Assembly (NCBI GenBank): GCA_038251425.1
Contig: JBBSBI010000003.1
Coordinates: 1-64,000 of the forward strand
Length of the DNA: 64,000 bases
Origin: JBBRRP01 sp038251425
Lineage (GTDB): Bacteria > Myxococcota_A > Polyangia > Polyangiales > Polyangiaceae
Direction of reading: 5' to 3'
This document shows, piece after piece, positions 36,401 to 44,380 of this stretch. The stretch's first letter is position 1. Each line of letters opens with the position of its first letter. The notes under the pieces were generated by a model that saw only the letters and a list, made by a program, of their open reading frames with translations, did no database searches and was not told where the DNA came from. The position numbers were made by a program, and so were the translations under genes.

Positions 36401-36552
36401 ACGAACACCGCGCCCATACCACCGCGCGCCAACGGACGATCAATGATGTAGTTGCCCACATGCTGCCCGATGAGCTTGCTCGTGCGCGGATCGGTAGACG
36501 CGAGATCCAACGGCTCTGACGCAAGCGCACCTGAGGGCGAAAGTTTCGTCAC
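33487..36552 (-). CDS. Ser/Thr protein kinase with HDOD domain
   Basis: A 1021-aa multidomain signalling protein. Residues 35-300 form a Hanks-type kinase: glycine loop ARGGMGAV, VAIK lysine K64, HRDLKPAN with catalytic D158, DFG at 178-180 and an APE-like MAPEQ. A linker of about 185 residues is rich in Ala, Ser, Asp and Glu. An HDOD domain follows from about 485 to 690 (FPAFAKSVGEVSAK, LLRVINSTYAG, IRHAIVLLGFDRIRSLAL). The C-terminal 200 residues look GAF-like. No membrane segment, so cytoplasmic. The HDOD domain, a metal-independent relative of HD phosphohydrolases, probably binds a signal or partner. Transcribed towards ygiQ. Confidence 0.92.
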   Translation of the reverse strand: MTKLSPSGALASEPLDLASTDPRTSKLIGQHVGNYIIDRPLARGGMGAVFVAKHPRLGREVAIKFLDAEISARVELSQRFLSEAQVTASLNHPNIVDILDFGELEGRLYYVMELLRGQSLAAHMEEHGRFSLNETFNIIRQICNALDAAHGAGVVHRDLKPANIIVLEGLPVKIKLVDFGVAKLMTTSEGHTRNGQVLGTPSHMAPEQAMGNIQLITPQTDLYSLGVIAFEMLTGAPPFEHESEFMLMIMHVRDPVPSIRERVGSIPESIAHLIEGCLAKSPKDRPRSAQYLGEQLRNALEEAPAPNEGLDELQGLTRARKPPSAQTNFGATLAHSGDRTQLDGEAVVDVGKAQYATAIDLGELGASVEAAAKNDRARLGAQATLHSERDLGAPEPVVFSRVDPGTKTLASAGAMTTMSAPTRALEQEPLRQDLEDPRPPSLSLAEPSQASVQLASDQGQEHAAATLKSASADVHEVSGTGQGTLDVLMARLQRKGDFPAFAKSVGEVSAKADANSAFSASQLGESILKDYALTAKLLRVINSTYAGRFGGKIFSIRHAIVLLGFDRIRSLALGISLFKSAGKGAQSRSVSDSAVASIVSGEIARSLAGDARVNDEEAMVCAMFRNLGRHLVIVYLPEFFEKVQQACAVDRLSERAACERVLGISFSKVGTAVAQNWHLPPGVIGAISARTSSGSAMATSEDRSNALAEFANELCEIIASESPATRGAAMSDLLGRHRRLLTLNEADVLKLVSDVEGVFQQRYAAVLGLEAGASRFLTNVAIMNAPPAEEPPSSSLAQVHQEGIMQDPEEGVSQVREVITDQAARAKPVVARLELGRKPAHSKTSQAEMDRPLTPIEREIEKIRAALAAFTPADQVLNLAFKTWSQHTGLKRLLLLVATPSRDELVIRAGLHEDLDALTKELRLGIKPVRGASNVFQNAYNSVKDLVVPDVFLAQATSSVPQRYYEMLGSTAFALYACGGKGCPAALLLAHTDSAELLATPTQLQELATLRPLFAQAAARK

Positions 36553-36700
36553 CGGGTGCCCTCGTCGGTCTGCTTCATGCCAGACTAAGTAACGGACAGT
36601 TCGCGCGGAGCCTGAGGGCCCCCCTTCACGTTCTCTACTCGATCAGAAAATCAGCGCTATTTGGCAGGTGTAGGCCCCAAGCGCACCCCCCTCGTCTATT

Positions 36701-37723
36701 TCAGCCCGCGGTCTTCAGGAGCCCATCGAGCACGGCAGAAATCGCAGCAACGTCCGTCGGATTCTCGATGCGCTTGCCATTGACGAACATGGTGGGAGTT
36801 CCCTGCACAGCAACCCCTTCGCCAAGCTTCACGTCGCTTGCCACTTGCTCAGCATACTTGCTCGTGCTGAGCGCCTCTTTAAAGGTAGCTACGTTCAGGC
36901 CCGCATCCTTGGCGTAGCCCTCAAGAGCGCTTGGCTCCAGCTGCTGCTGATTCTTGAACATCAGGTCGTGAAACTCCCAGAACTTTCCCTGGGCATTGGC
37001 GGCCAAGGCGGCCTCTGCCGCTTTCTTCGCGTTGGAGTGCATCGGAAGCGGGAATTGGCGAAACACGAAGCGGATACGATCCTTATACTTCGCGCGGATC
37101 TGTTCGGTGGCGGTGGCTGCTCGCGAGCAATAGGGGCACTGAAAATCGGAAAACTCTACAACGGTGACTTTGGCATCCGCCGGACCAAAGCTCGGCGCAT
37201 CATTCGCTGCGATTAGGGCCTGCTGGGCTGCGGCAAGCGGTTGGCTCTTCATGACCTCGGCCTTCAATTGGGCCTTGATTTCAGTGTAATGCTCGAGGAA
37301 TCCGCCGCAGCGCTCCGCAGGAACCTGCGGGATCTTCTCCTTGACCAGCGTGCACACCTCGGACGTCTTGCCCTCTTCGGTGCAGAGCTTGTTGACGAGC
37401 TCATCGCAGCCCTTACGCTGATCCTTCAACAAGCCTTCCGTCAAGGCGAACCCCTTGATCGCCGCTGTGCACGCCGCTGGGGCCATCACGCCGGTTGCCA
37501 GCTTGGTTGCGCCGCAGAGTGGTGTTTGCTCGCCCGTCTTGGCGCATAATTTGGCAGCATAGTCCGCGCAGGGACCGGCTGTTTTGGCTTCGGGCTTAGT
37601 GCCGTTGGCAGCCACAGCTGCCGGCTTTGGTTTCTTCTGTTGGCAGCCGGGTAGGATCCCTGCGAGTGCTAAGCCAAGGAGTCCGATGCCATAGGTTGAT
37701 TGAGCCAGTCGGGTGCGCTTCAT
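36701..37723 (-). CDS. DsbA-family thioredoxin-fold lipoprotein with Cys-rich N-terminal half
   Basis: A 340-aa protein with lipobox GILPGC (C27) after a hydrophobic signal. Residues about 50-140 hold eight cysteines (C52 to C139) in a helical region with repeated NKLC/AKLC-type motifs. Residues about 180-335 form the DsbA-like thioredoxin fold: VVEFSDFQCPYCSRA with CPYC at 196-199, IRFVFRQFPLPMHSNA and the cis-Pro segment GVAVQGTPTMFVNG. The thiol-disulfide oxidoreductase/isomerase role follows from the family. A good ribosome-binding site (GAAGGAAACGAGGA) precedes the ATG. Confidence 0.9.
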   Translation of the reverse strand: MKRTRLAQSTYGIGLLGLALAGILPGCQQKKPKPAAVAANGTKPEAKTAGPCADYAAKLCAKTGEQTPLCGATKLATGVMAPAACTAAIKGFALTEGLLKDQRKGCDELVNKLCTEEGKTSEVCTLVKEKIPQVPAERCGGFLEHYTEIKAQLKAEVMKSQPLAAAQQALIAANDAPSFGPADAKVTVVEFSDFQCPYCSRAATATEQIRAKYKDRIRFVFRQFPLPMHSNAKKAAEAALAANAQGKFWEFHDLMFKNQQQLEPSALEGYAKDAGLNVATFKEALSTSKYAEQVASDVKLGEGVAVQGTPTMFVNGKRIENPTDVAAISAVLDGLLKTAG

Positions 37724-37798
37724 AAATCCTCGTTTCCTTCGGTTTGACCGCGTGGAAAGTCAGATCACCCTGCCAGCGGAGCGCGGGTCTTAGCACCG

Positions 37799-37813
37799 GG
37801 TGGAGCCTCCACC
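37799..37813. repeat. 15-bp palindrome in an intergenic gap
   Basis: GGTGGAG-C-CTCCACC is symmetrical around a single C. It lies upstream of the DsbA-like lipoprotein (start 37723) and just downstream of the L,D-transpeptidase gene, so it may be an operator or a transcript-end hairpin. Confidence 0.5.
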
Positions 37814-37840
37814 AATCTGAATCAACCGTTCGGCTGGGAT

Positions 37841-39448
37841 TTATGGATGGACGAAGAGGACCGTGCCTGTGTTGGCGCTCTGGGCGCCATGCCACCCTAG
37901 GGGTACCCCTGGCTCCGTCCAATGGAAGATGCGCCGAGCATCTTCAGGGCTCAAATTGATGCAACCGTGGCTTTTCGGCATCCCAAATCGATCATGCCAA
38001 TAGGCGCCGTGCAGGGCGTAGCCCTTTTCAAAGTACTGCACGTAGGGCACATCGCGGAGCTCAAACTCTTCGCCAACTTCGTCGGAACTCATGGTGGTTG
38101 AGATGTGTTTGGTATGAATGCGAAAAATGCCACGGGGCGTGGCGGTTGTGTTCGCTGGATCATCCAGACCGGCTTCCCCGCTCGAAATCAGGGTGGCGTA
38201 TACGGGCTTGGTCCCTTGGTAGAGCACTAGCAATTGCTTGGTGACATTCACGTCGATCCACTTTTCGCCGCGCGTGGCCCATCCTGGCATCCGCTTCGCA
38301 ATCTCGACGCGTGAAAGGTCCTGATCGCTCAACCACTGACCCTCCAACGTCTCGTAGTACAGACGTCTCGAGAAAAATTGCTGCTTTCCCGAGAGCTTGA
38401 TGGCCGCGCGGTAGGGCGCGTCAGCTCCAGCAGCGAGACCAGAAGCTTTAGTAAAAACGTAGAAGCGCGCCTTGATGCTGCGGACAAACCCAAAAGGAAA
38501 ATCAATGTCCGTACCCAGCACCACTCCATGGAATTCGGAACCCCGAATCGGCCGCAATCGGTCCGTGGGTACGATCACCAAATCTGTTGTTAAGGCGTAA
38601 CGCCGACCTTCTGAGAGAAAGGTCTGCAAGATCCCGTGCCCCAGACGCGATGGCATGACACCGAGCGAGAGCGCGTCTCGATAGCGCGGTTCATTTCGGA
38701 TATTGGGCGTCCCACGATGATCCCTGAGGAACAGCGGCAACGCGTCGCTCAGGCGTTTTTCCCAGGCAACCTTGGGATCGACAACGGCCTCTCCCGGATG
38801 CCAGAGCTCTTGACCGTAGCCTGCGCCATCTTCTCCCTTGAGTGCCAACCAAGCCTGGATACGCTCCTCGAACCCGGGCTCGGTCTCGGAGAGTTCCTCG
38901 CGCTTGGGAACACGTGCGTAGAAGGGGCCCGGTTTGCGAACTGTGCCGTAGATGTAGGGTAGCTTTCGAAAGCGATCGGGTGGTGTCTCGGAAGTGGCTT
39001 GAACGATCGGATCTTTGGGGTCGAGTGTCGCTTTGGCGTCGAGACACACGAATCCCTCGGGTTCAACGGGGTACCAGGCGCCCTCGCAGCCGTTATCCTT
39101 CTTCACACCTTCCGTATGTGTCAGTGAAGAAGCGCCCGCGCGCAGGTAACCTAGCTTGGTCGCTGAGGTGCTAGGTTCCGAATACACCCAAACACGCAGA
39201 GCTAGCGCATAGATCCGGGTTCCGGTGTGTGGATCTGGCAGTGCTAGCGGGCGAGAGCCCACACCATTCAACCCCACGAGCGGTGTCTGCGACTCTCGAG
39301 GAGCGGGCCCTGCTGCCGCATGTTTGCTGCTGGGTGCCTGAGATGACGCTGTTTTCGCAGTGAAACCAGCATCTGCCGCGAGTTCCGACTTCTCCTGCCG
39401 ACAGGCGAGCAGCCAACAGGAAAGTATCAAGGACGAGAGGCGGTGCAT
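37841..39448 (-). CDS. L,D-transpeptidase (YkuD) lipoprotein with SH3-like domain
   Basis: A 535-aa envelope protein. The frame is open further upstream, but ATG at 39448 gives a lipobox signal (LSSLILSCWLLAC). An SH3-like module lies near residues 80-135 (LRVWVYSEPSTSATKLGYLRAG). The C-terminal YkuD domain carries HGAYWHDRFG and the catalytic Cys motif SHGCINLSPEDA, which makes 3-3 peptidoglycan cross-links or attaches proteins to them. The middle region is of unknown function. It is separated from the PEGA-like gene upstream by only 26 bp and may be co-transcribed. Confidence 0.9.
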   Translation of the reverse strand: MHRLSSLILSCWLLACRQEKSELAADAGFTAKTASSQAPSSKHAAAGPAPRESQTPLVGLNGVGSRPLALPDPHTGTRIYALALRVWVYSEPSTSATKLGYLRAGASSLTHTEGVKKDNGCEGAWYPVEPEGFVCLDAKATLDPKDPIVQATSETPPDRFRKLPYIYGTVRKPGPFYARVPKREELSETEPGFEERIQAWLALKGEDGAGYGQELWHPGEAVVDPKVAWEKRLSDALPLFLRDHRGTPNIRNEPRYRDALSLGVMPSRLGHGILQTFLSEGRRYALTTDLVIVPTDRLRPIRGSEFHGVVLGTDIDFPFGFVRSIKARFYVFTKASGLAAGADAPYRAAIKLSGKQQFFSRRLYYETLEGQWLSDQDLSRVEIAKRMPGWATRGEKWIDVNVTKQLLVLYQGTKPVYATLISSGEAGLDDPANTTATPRGIFRIHTKHISTTMSSDEVGEEFELRDVPYVQYFEKGYALHGAYWHDRFGMPKSHGCINLSPEDARRIFHWTEPGVPLGWHGAQSANTGTVLFVHP

Positions 39449-39474
39449 TCCACGAGCCTTATACCAAACAATGC

Positions 39475-40032
39475 TCACTTGGCGCTCGGAACAACCACAC
39501 TGCTGCGATCCACACGAATGACTTCCGGCACACACAGACGTTCCACGGACACCGGCATCCCTTTTTCCGGAATGACGTCGATCTTCACTTTATCCCCGAC
39601 GCGACAGGCGACGTCTCCAATGAACGGTGAGCGCCCTACCAACGTGCCATTCACTAGAATTTCGCTGCGATCGGGAGGCACCGAAACCATGAGCTGAACT
39701 TGAACCGCTTCGCCGGTTACAAACTTGGTGCGTTCCTTGTGTTCCACCTGCCCGTTGTCGCCGTCCGGGGTGTTCTCGTCAGGCAAGGGGGGCAGATGCG
39801 CCTTGAGCGCGCGGAGCAGTTCAAGTGAGGACGCAGGCTGGGGTTGAGCGTTGGCGACGCCAGCTGGGTTCGGCAAGCTGGGCACCTCCACTGCAGCTTG
39901 CGTGTCTTTCAATTTTGCGCCCACCAGGTTCGCAAAAGCAGTGCCTGAAAATCGCAACGCAACCGCCAGCACAAAGAGCGCACTCACCCACTCTGCCCAG
40001 CGGCTCAGCTGGTAGACCCACTTGGTGATCAT
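39475..40032 (-). CDS. PEGA-like membrane-anchored protein
   Basis: A 185-aa protein with one N-terminal membrane segment (WVSALFVLAVALRFSG), a Pro-rich spacer and a C-terminal beta domain (VPPDRSEILVNGTLVGRSPFIGDVACRVGDKVKIDVIPEKG). The NGTxxGRSPF pattern is how PEGA domains read. The ATG overlaps the stop of the ATPase gene by four bases, so the two are coupled. Function unknown; probably a periplasmic partner of the ATPase-associated machinery. Confidence 0.78.
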   Translation of the reverse strand: MITKWVYQLSRWAEWVSALFVLAVALRFSGTAFANLVGAKLKDTQAAVEVPSLPNPAGVANAQPQPASSLELLRALKAHLPPLPDENTPDGDNGQVEHKERTKFVTGEAVQVQLMVSVPPDRSEILVNGTLVGRSPFIGDVACRVGDKVKIDVIPEKGMPVSVERLCVPEVIRVDRSSVVVPSAK

Positions 40033-41534
40033 CCCGCAGCCCTCAGGACTTCCGCCAAGGATGTTTCTCCTGCCGCGGCCCGGTTGATGCCCTCCACCAG
40101 CAAAGGCCGCATGCCTTCACGCACCGCATGCTCGAAGAGCGCACTCGTCGGTACGCGTTCCAGGATTAGCTTGCGAAGAGTGGCATCGACTACCAGCAAC
40201 TCCGCGATTGGTGCTTGACCGCTAAAGCCCTGATCTTCGCAAAACGTGCAACCAACGGCTTCGTAGTAGACGCCCGAAGGCAGCACGATGCCATGCTTGG
40301 CGAAGCGTTCTATAACCGCCGCTTGCGGTGGCTGTTCTCTACGGCAATGGGTGCACAAAAGGCGCACCAACCGCTGCGAAAGGCAGCCCAAGGTGGCGCT
40401 CGCGATGGCGTAGGATTCGACGCCCATTTCGGTCAAACGCGCGAAGGGTGCCGCAGCGTTTTCGGCGTGAACCGTCGTCAAGATGAGATGCCCCGTGAGG
40501 CCGGCTTGAATCGCAATCCCGGCCGTTTCTGGATCTCTGATTTCCCCGACCATGAGCACGTTCGGATCCTGACGCAGCACACTGCGCAGGGTTCTGGCAA
40601 AGGTCATCTGAGTTTTGAGGTTAATCTGAGTTTGTGTAGCAAATGAGAGCTCAAGCTCAATCGGATCTTCCAACGTGACCATGGTCATCGTTCGGCCACG
40701 ACTGCGAGAAAGGTGCTTGAGTGCCGCATAGAGCGTGGTGGTTTTCCCTGAACCCACCGGGCCACACACAAACAGCAGCCCCTGCGGCTTTTCGAGCAGT
40801 TCCTTGACGGAGGCAATCACACCGGGCGAAAGCTCCAACGACTCAAGATCGGGTGGAGTCCTACTGCCACGCACCAGGCGCAGCACAATGCGTTCCCCAC
40901 CCTCGGCAGGCAACGTCGAAACACGCGCTTCAACAGTGCCACCCTCCACATCCACCACGAGACGCCCATCTTGGGGCACGTTGCGCACGTACGTATCTAA
41001 GCGTGACATGACTTTGATGCGCGTCGCTAAGAGCGGCGCGAAGCTGAGCGGGAGCGTGCACACCTCGAAGATCGTGCCTGAGACACGGAACGTCAGCCGA
41101 AAACCGTCGGTGCTCGGCGACATATGAATATCGCTGGCCCGGACGCTGGCGGCTCCGCGCACGAGCTCATTCACCAGCCCGATGATGTCCGGCTCTTTCA
41201 GCGCCGCCAGACTTCCCACGCGATTGCTGGTTTCAGCGATCCCTTCGCGCACCGTCTCACGATCCCCACCCTCAAACACCAACCGTTCGCGCGCAGCAGG
41301 GATGGAAAGCAAAAACAGGAGCAAGCGCAATCCGAGCGCGAGTGCCACGGCAACCAGCGTGACACGCAACAACCAGCTCCACGCACTTGGGGCAAAAGCG
41401 AGGCTCGCCTGTGCGACCACCTCGTTCGCAATGCTTGCGGGTGTCAGCACAACCGCGGTGGTCCCAATCAGCAACAAGGCAGCAATCACGGCAACAGCCG
41501 CGAGCCCCAAAAATAACCTCGCTACCGCACTCAA
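40029..41534 (-). CDS. GspE/PilB-type secretion ATPase with N-terminal membrane anchors
   Basis: A 501-aa AAA+-like secretion ATPase: Walker A GPVGSGKTT (258-266), Asp box VTLEDPIE, Walker B VLMVGEIRDPE, the His box (TTVHAENAAAP), and a zinc site formed by CTHC and CTFC. Unlike ordinary GspE/PilB, the first 80 residues are two hydrophobic membrane segments instead of the usual N1/N2 domains. No other type II or type IV pilus gene is nearby, only the coupled PEGA-like gene. The start is TTG at 41534; a later start within the hydrophobic region is possible. Confidence 0.88.
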   Translation of the reverse strand: MSAVARLFLGLAAVAVIAALLLIGTTAVVLTPASIANEVVAQASLAFAPSAWSWLLRVTLVAVALALGLRLLLFLLSIPAARERLVFEGGDRETVREGIAETSNRVGSLAALKEPDIIGLVNELVRGAASVRASDIHMSPSTDGFRLTFRVSGTIFEVCTLPLSFAPLLATRIKVMSRLDTYVRNVPQDGRLVVDVEGGTVEARVSTLPAEGGERIVLRLVRGSRTPPDLESLELSPGVIASVKELLEKPQGLLFVCGPVGSGKTTTLYAALKHLSRSRGRTMTMVTLEDPIELELSFATQTQINLKTQMTFARTLRSVLRQDPNVLMVGEIRDPETAGIAIQAGLTGHLILTTVHAENAAAPFARLTEMGVESYAIASATLGCLSQRLVRLLCTHCRREQPPQAAVIERFAKHGIVLPSGVYYEAVGCTFCEDQGFSGQAPIAELLVVDATLRKLILERVPTSALFEHAVREGMRPLLVEGINRAAAGETSLAEVLRAAG

Positions 41535-41636
41535 CCTCGCACCTACCCACGACTCCTAGCTTGCTCAAAGGAGTAACACCCGGGCGCCATGCTTGGAAGG
41601 TTGATTTCGGAAGGCTCCCCCCTCTAGAGCCATGGG

Positions 41637-43007
41637 GTGCGATTCACCACCAGCGTTTGGCCCATTGGACTATTGTTCCTCACGGTTGCCTGTGAACAGA
41701 AGGCGGCTCCTCGACCCACTCCGGCAGCGACCGCTCCCGCTCCCATTCGAGCACCAGTCCCGATTCCAACTCCTGGTCCGCTCGCTGCGCCTGCGGCAGC
41801 ACCCCGGCCGCCGATGAACGTGATCTTGATCACCATCGACAGCTTGCGGGCGGACATGCCGTGGACGGGGTATCCGCGAAAGATTGCCCCATTTTTGACC
41901 GAGTTGGCCGCTAAGAGTGTTGTCTACGAACGCGCCTATTCGATGTCGAGTTACACAGCCAAGAGCATCAGTTCGTTGTTGGCAGGGCGTTACCCTTCGA
42001 CTCTCTACCGTTCAGGCGCCTTCTTCGCGAGCTTCTCGCCTGCCAATTTCTTCTTCACCGAAGCGCTGCAGGCCCATAAAATCCGCACCATTGGCTGGCA
42101 TGCGCACATGTATTTCGGCCAGAACAAGGGGCTAGACCAAGGCTTCGATGAGTGGCAGCTCGTGCCCGGGCTCACCTTCAATAGTGAAACCGATGAGCAC
42201 GTCACCAGCGACAAGATGACAGCTCTCGGCATCGAATTGCTCGGCAAACCGGCGAACACTTCAAAGCAGTTCTTTGCGTGGGCACATTACATGGACCCCC
42301 ACGATCAATATGTCAAACACCCAGAATCTCCCGATTTTGGCCGCAACAATCGCGATCGCTATGATTCAGAGGTTTTCTACACCGACCTGTTTGTGAAGAA
42401 GCTCTTGGATTGGGCGAAGACGCAGCCCTGGTTCTCTCACACCGCGATCATTGTGAGTGCTGACCACGGCGAGGCGTTTGGCGAACACCAAATGTATAAA
42501 CACGCCTTCGAGCTCTGGGATGTGCTCACGCACGTGCCTCTGATCATCCACGTTCCCGGCGTTCCCGCTCAGCGAATTCTAGCTAGGCGCTCCGCGATCG
42601 ACCTAGCTCCCACCATCCTTGACCTCATGGGCTGTCCGGCGCCGCCTTCGCTTCACGGCAAAAGCTTGGTTCCCGAACTCACCGGGGTTGGTACCGCCGA
42701 AGAACGCCCCTTCATCTTGCTGGAGCTTCCCGAAGACAGCCACAATGCCCCGCGCCGCGCACTCATCCAGGGCGCATTCAAGCTCGCCACCCGTGACGAC
42801 AGCCACCAGCTCTCTCTCTATAATCTTGACCAAGACCCCGACGAACTCACGGATTTAGCCGCGAAACTGCCAAAAAAACGCGATGAACTAAAACAACTGC
42901 TCGATCAGGCCTACGTCACCAATCCAAGCGTTGAACCGTACGGTGGAATGCGACTTCGCACTGGGAAGCGTGCAGCTGGCCCGACTGGCCCGACCGCCCC
43001 ACGGTGA
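41637..43007 (+). CDS. alkaline-phosphatase-superfamily (sulfatase-fold) lipoprotein
   Basis: A 456-aa lipoprotein (lipobox LFLTVAC, C19) with a Pro/Ala-rich tether up to about residue 58 and a sulfatase-fold domain: NVILITIDSLRAD (metal Asp), the nucleophile region, then SADHGEAFGEH ... YKHAFEL with the metal His residues. At the position of the FGly cysteine there is Thr (T107, in SYTAKSISSLLAG), so formylglycine formation is impossible. It is more likely a phosphodiesterase or phosphoglycerol/phosphoethanolamine-type transferase than a classical sulfatase. GTG start at 41637; divergent from the ATPase gene by about 100 bp. Confidence 0.85.
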   Translation: MRFTTSVWPIGLLFLTVACEQKAAPRPTPAATAPAPIRAPVPIPTPGPLAAPAAAPRPPMNVILITIDSLRADMPWTGYPRKIAPFLTELAAKSVVYERAYSMSSYTAKSISSLLAGRYPSTLYRSGAFFASFSPANFFFTEALQAHKIRTIGWHAHMYFGQNKGLDQGFDEWQLVPGLTFNSETDEHVTSDKMTALGIELLGKPANTSKQFFAWAHYMDPHDQYVKHPESPDFGRNNRDRYDSEVFYTDLFVKKLLDWAKTQPWFSHTAIIVSADHGEAFGEHQMYKHAFELWDVLTHVPLIIHVPGVPAQRILARRSAIDLAPTILDLMGCPAPPSLHGKSLVPELTGVGTAEERPFILLELPEDSHNAPRRALIQGAFKLATRDDSHQLSLYNLDQDPDELTDLAAKLPKKRDELKQLLDQAYVTNPSVEPYGGMRLRTGKRAAGPTGPTAPR

Positions 43008-43034
43008 TTGATTGGAGGTGTTGATGCCCACCCC

Positions 43035-43055
43035 GCTGCCGCGAAGCGCGGCAGC
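43035..43055 (+). terminator. strong GC hairpin after the sulfatase-fold gene
   Basis: GCTGCCGCG-AAG-CGCGGCAGC forms a perfect 9-bp stem with a 3-nt loop, 28 bp after the stop. No T-run follows, so it may be a rho-dependent or 3'-stabilising structure rather than an intrinsic terminator. Confidence 0.5.
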
Positions 43056-43150
43056 CGCCCCTCCCCAGCATCGCCCCGTCGCTGGCGGGTCGCTGCGGGA
43101 TGGGCAAACTTAGCAGGGCCGCGCTGCGGGAGCGCCAGGTGAGCTGTCCG

Positions 43151-43327
43151 TTTGTTGCTTGGAAGATAGTAAGCATGCTTACTACCTTGTGTTCGACTTG
43201 GAGCGACCTGCCACAGGTCAAACCCCTCTACGATGGTCACTTTTCGCGTTGGCCGTAATAGAGGTCACGGACAAGTTTGGGAGCACGTCGGCGCGCGCCG
43301 GCTTTGCCCCCGCTTCTTAGAGATGCT
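43151..43327. repeat. interspersed repeat, copy A
   Basis: It shares with copy B (54604-54735) a 20-bp core GATAGTAAGCATGCTTACTA (43165-43184), then GTGTTCGAC, AGAGGTCACG-ACAAGTTTGGGAG-ACG and CGGCTTTGCCCC-CTT-TTAGAGA-GCT. Copy A carries about 55 extra bases in the middle, including GACCTG-cca-CAGGTC. It occupies most of the 344-bp gap between the convergent sulfatase-fold and DUF4340 genes. No transposase gene is seen; the frames inside it are short. Confidence 0.75.
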
Positions 43328-43351
43328 GGCGGCGCTTGGTATTGCGGAGGC

Positions 43352-44380
43352 TTACTTCAGCACGCTCGGCAGATCGCGTTCAATTTGCTCAACGCTGGTC
43401 TTAAGCAGCGAAAAAAACCAGCGGCTGTGTTCGGTACGCCCGAGGTACTGAACTTCTTCATCAGCCTCTGGGCCCATGTTGTAGAGCTCCAAAACGCCGA
43501 TTTCCTTGCCCTTATCCGAGTAACGAACTTTTACCACGAGCTGGGCCAACGTGGGCGGCTTGCTGGGCTTCTCCACGTAGGCGGAGAGACGCAGGCGGCG
43601 CACATTCGCCATCCAATTGCCCGCTGTTTCATCCAATTTTCCAGGCTCCTTCGCATCAGCAAAGCCGTCTGTTTTGCCCTCAACCGGCACCAATTCACGC
43701 TTTCGATCGCCCTTCTCGATCTTCACGCTTAAGCTCTCTTCTGGCACTTTAAAGGCGTGGAGTGCGCGCTCTACCAGACGCGAGTCGGCGTAGCGCACGC
43801 GATTGACCACATCACGACTCACGGCGTAGACCTCGCCCGTTTTGAGGTACCGGACGTAAAGATCCTCTTCGCCAGGAGCTAGCCCACCGATCGCGAGCGT
43901 TTGCTCCAGTGAGCCGAATTTAAAGATCAGCGTACCATCCGGTGTATCGAGCCCAAATTCAGGATCGCGTTTCTTATCGACACGCCCGATTCGGCGCAGC
44001 GCACGGAGTGGGGCGACATCTTTGGCAAGAGTTTCAGCATCTGCGGCGGCGATGAACCGAGTGACCTTGGTGGTGTCTTTTTTGACTTTGCTCTGGTCGG
44101 CAGCACCGAGCGTGGGGTGCCCTTCAGGCAGCGGATCGCGCGATTCATGGCGACCTTCGAAATAGGCACCGTTTTCATCTTTTCGAGCCACCAAGGTAAC
44201 GCTCTTGTCTTTCGACTTGAAGCCGATCTCGGTGAGTCGGTCGCTCGTGGCTTCCCAGATCAGAACGTTATCTGCCCGTTGGGTGGCCGGAGCGTCATCA
44301 CGCGTCCAAAAGTAGAGCGCACCGAGGGAAGCTATCCCGAGGAGCGCTGCGTGTAGAGCCATGCTGCGCGTCATCATCAA
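43352..44380 (-). CDS. DUF4340 protein
   Basis: A 342-aa protein with one N-terminal membrane segment (ALHAALLGIASLGALYFW) and a large periplasmic part. The pattern of beta-rich repeats with LTEIGFKSKDKSVTLVAR and the GGLAPGEEDLYVRYLKTGEVYAVS segment matches DUF4340, a family that commonly ends operons of GldG-like ABC exporters. Its ATG overlaps the stop of the upstream gene by four bases, so it is the last gene of that operon. Exact function unknown. Confidence 0.88.
   Translation of the reverse strand: MMMTRSMALHAALLGIASLGALYFWTRDDAPATQRADNVLIWEATSDRLTEIGFKSKDKSVTLVARKDENGAYFEGRHESRDPLPEGHPTLGAADQSKVKKDTTKVTRFIAAADAETLAKDVAPLRALRRIGRVDKKRDPEFGLDTPDGTLIFKFGSLEQTLAIGGLAPGEEDLYVRYLKTGEVYAVSRDVVNRVRYADSRLVERALHAFKVPEESLSVKIEKGDRKRELVPVEGKTDGFADAKEPGKLDETAGNWMANVRRLRLSAYVEKPSKPPTLAQLVVKVRYSDKGKEIGVLELYNMGPEADEEVQYLGRTEHSRWFFSLLKTSVEQIERDLPSVLK

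Noticed and set aside
41637..43007. Classical formylglycine sulfatase
   Set aside because: The nucleophile position is Thr107, so FGly cannot form.
43233..43451. Short frame within interspersed repeat copy A as a transposase remnant
   Set aside because: The 72 codons show no transposase motif and the equivalent is not present in copy B.
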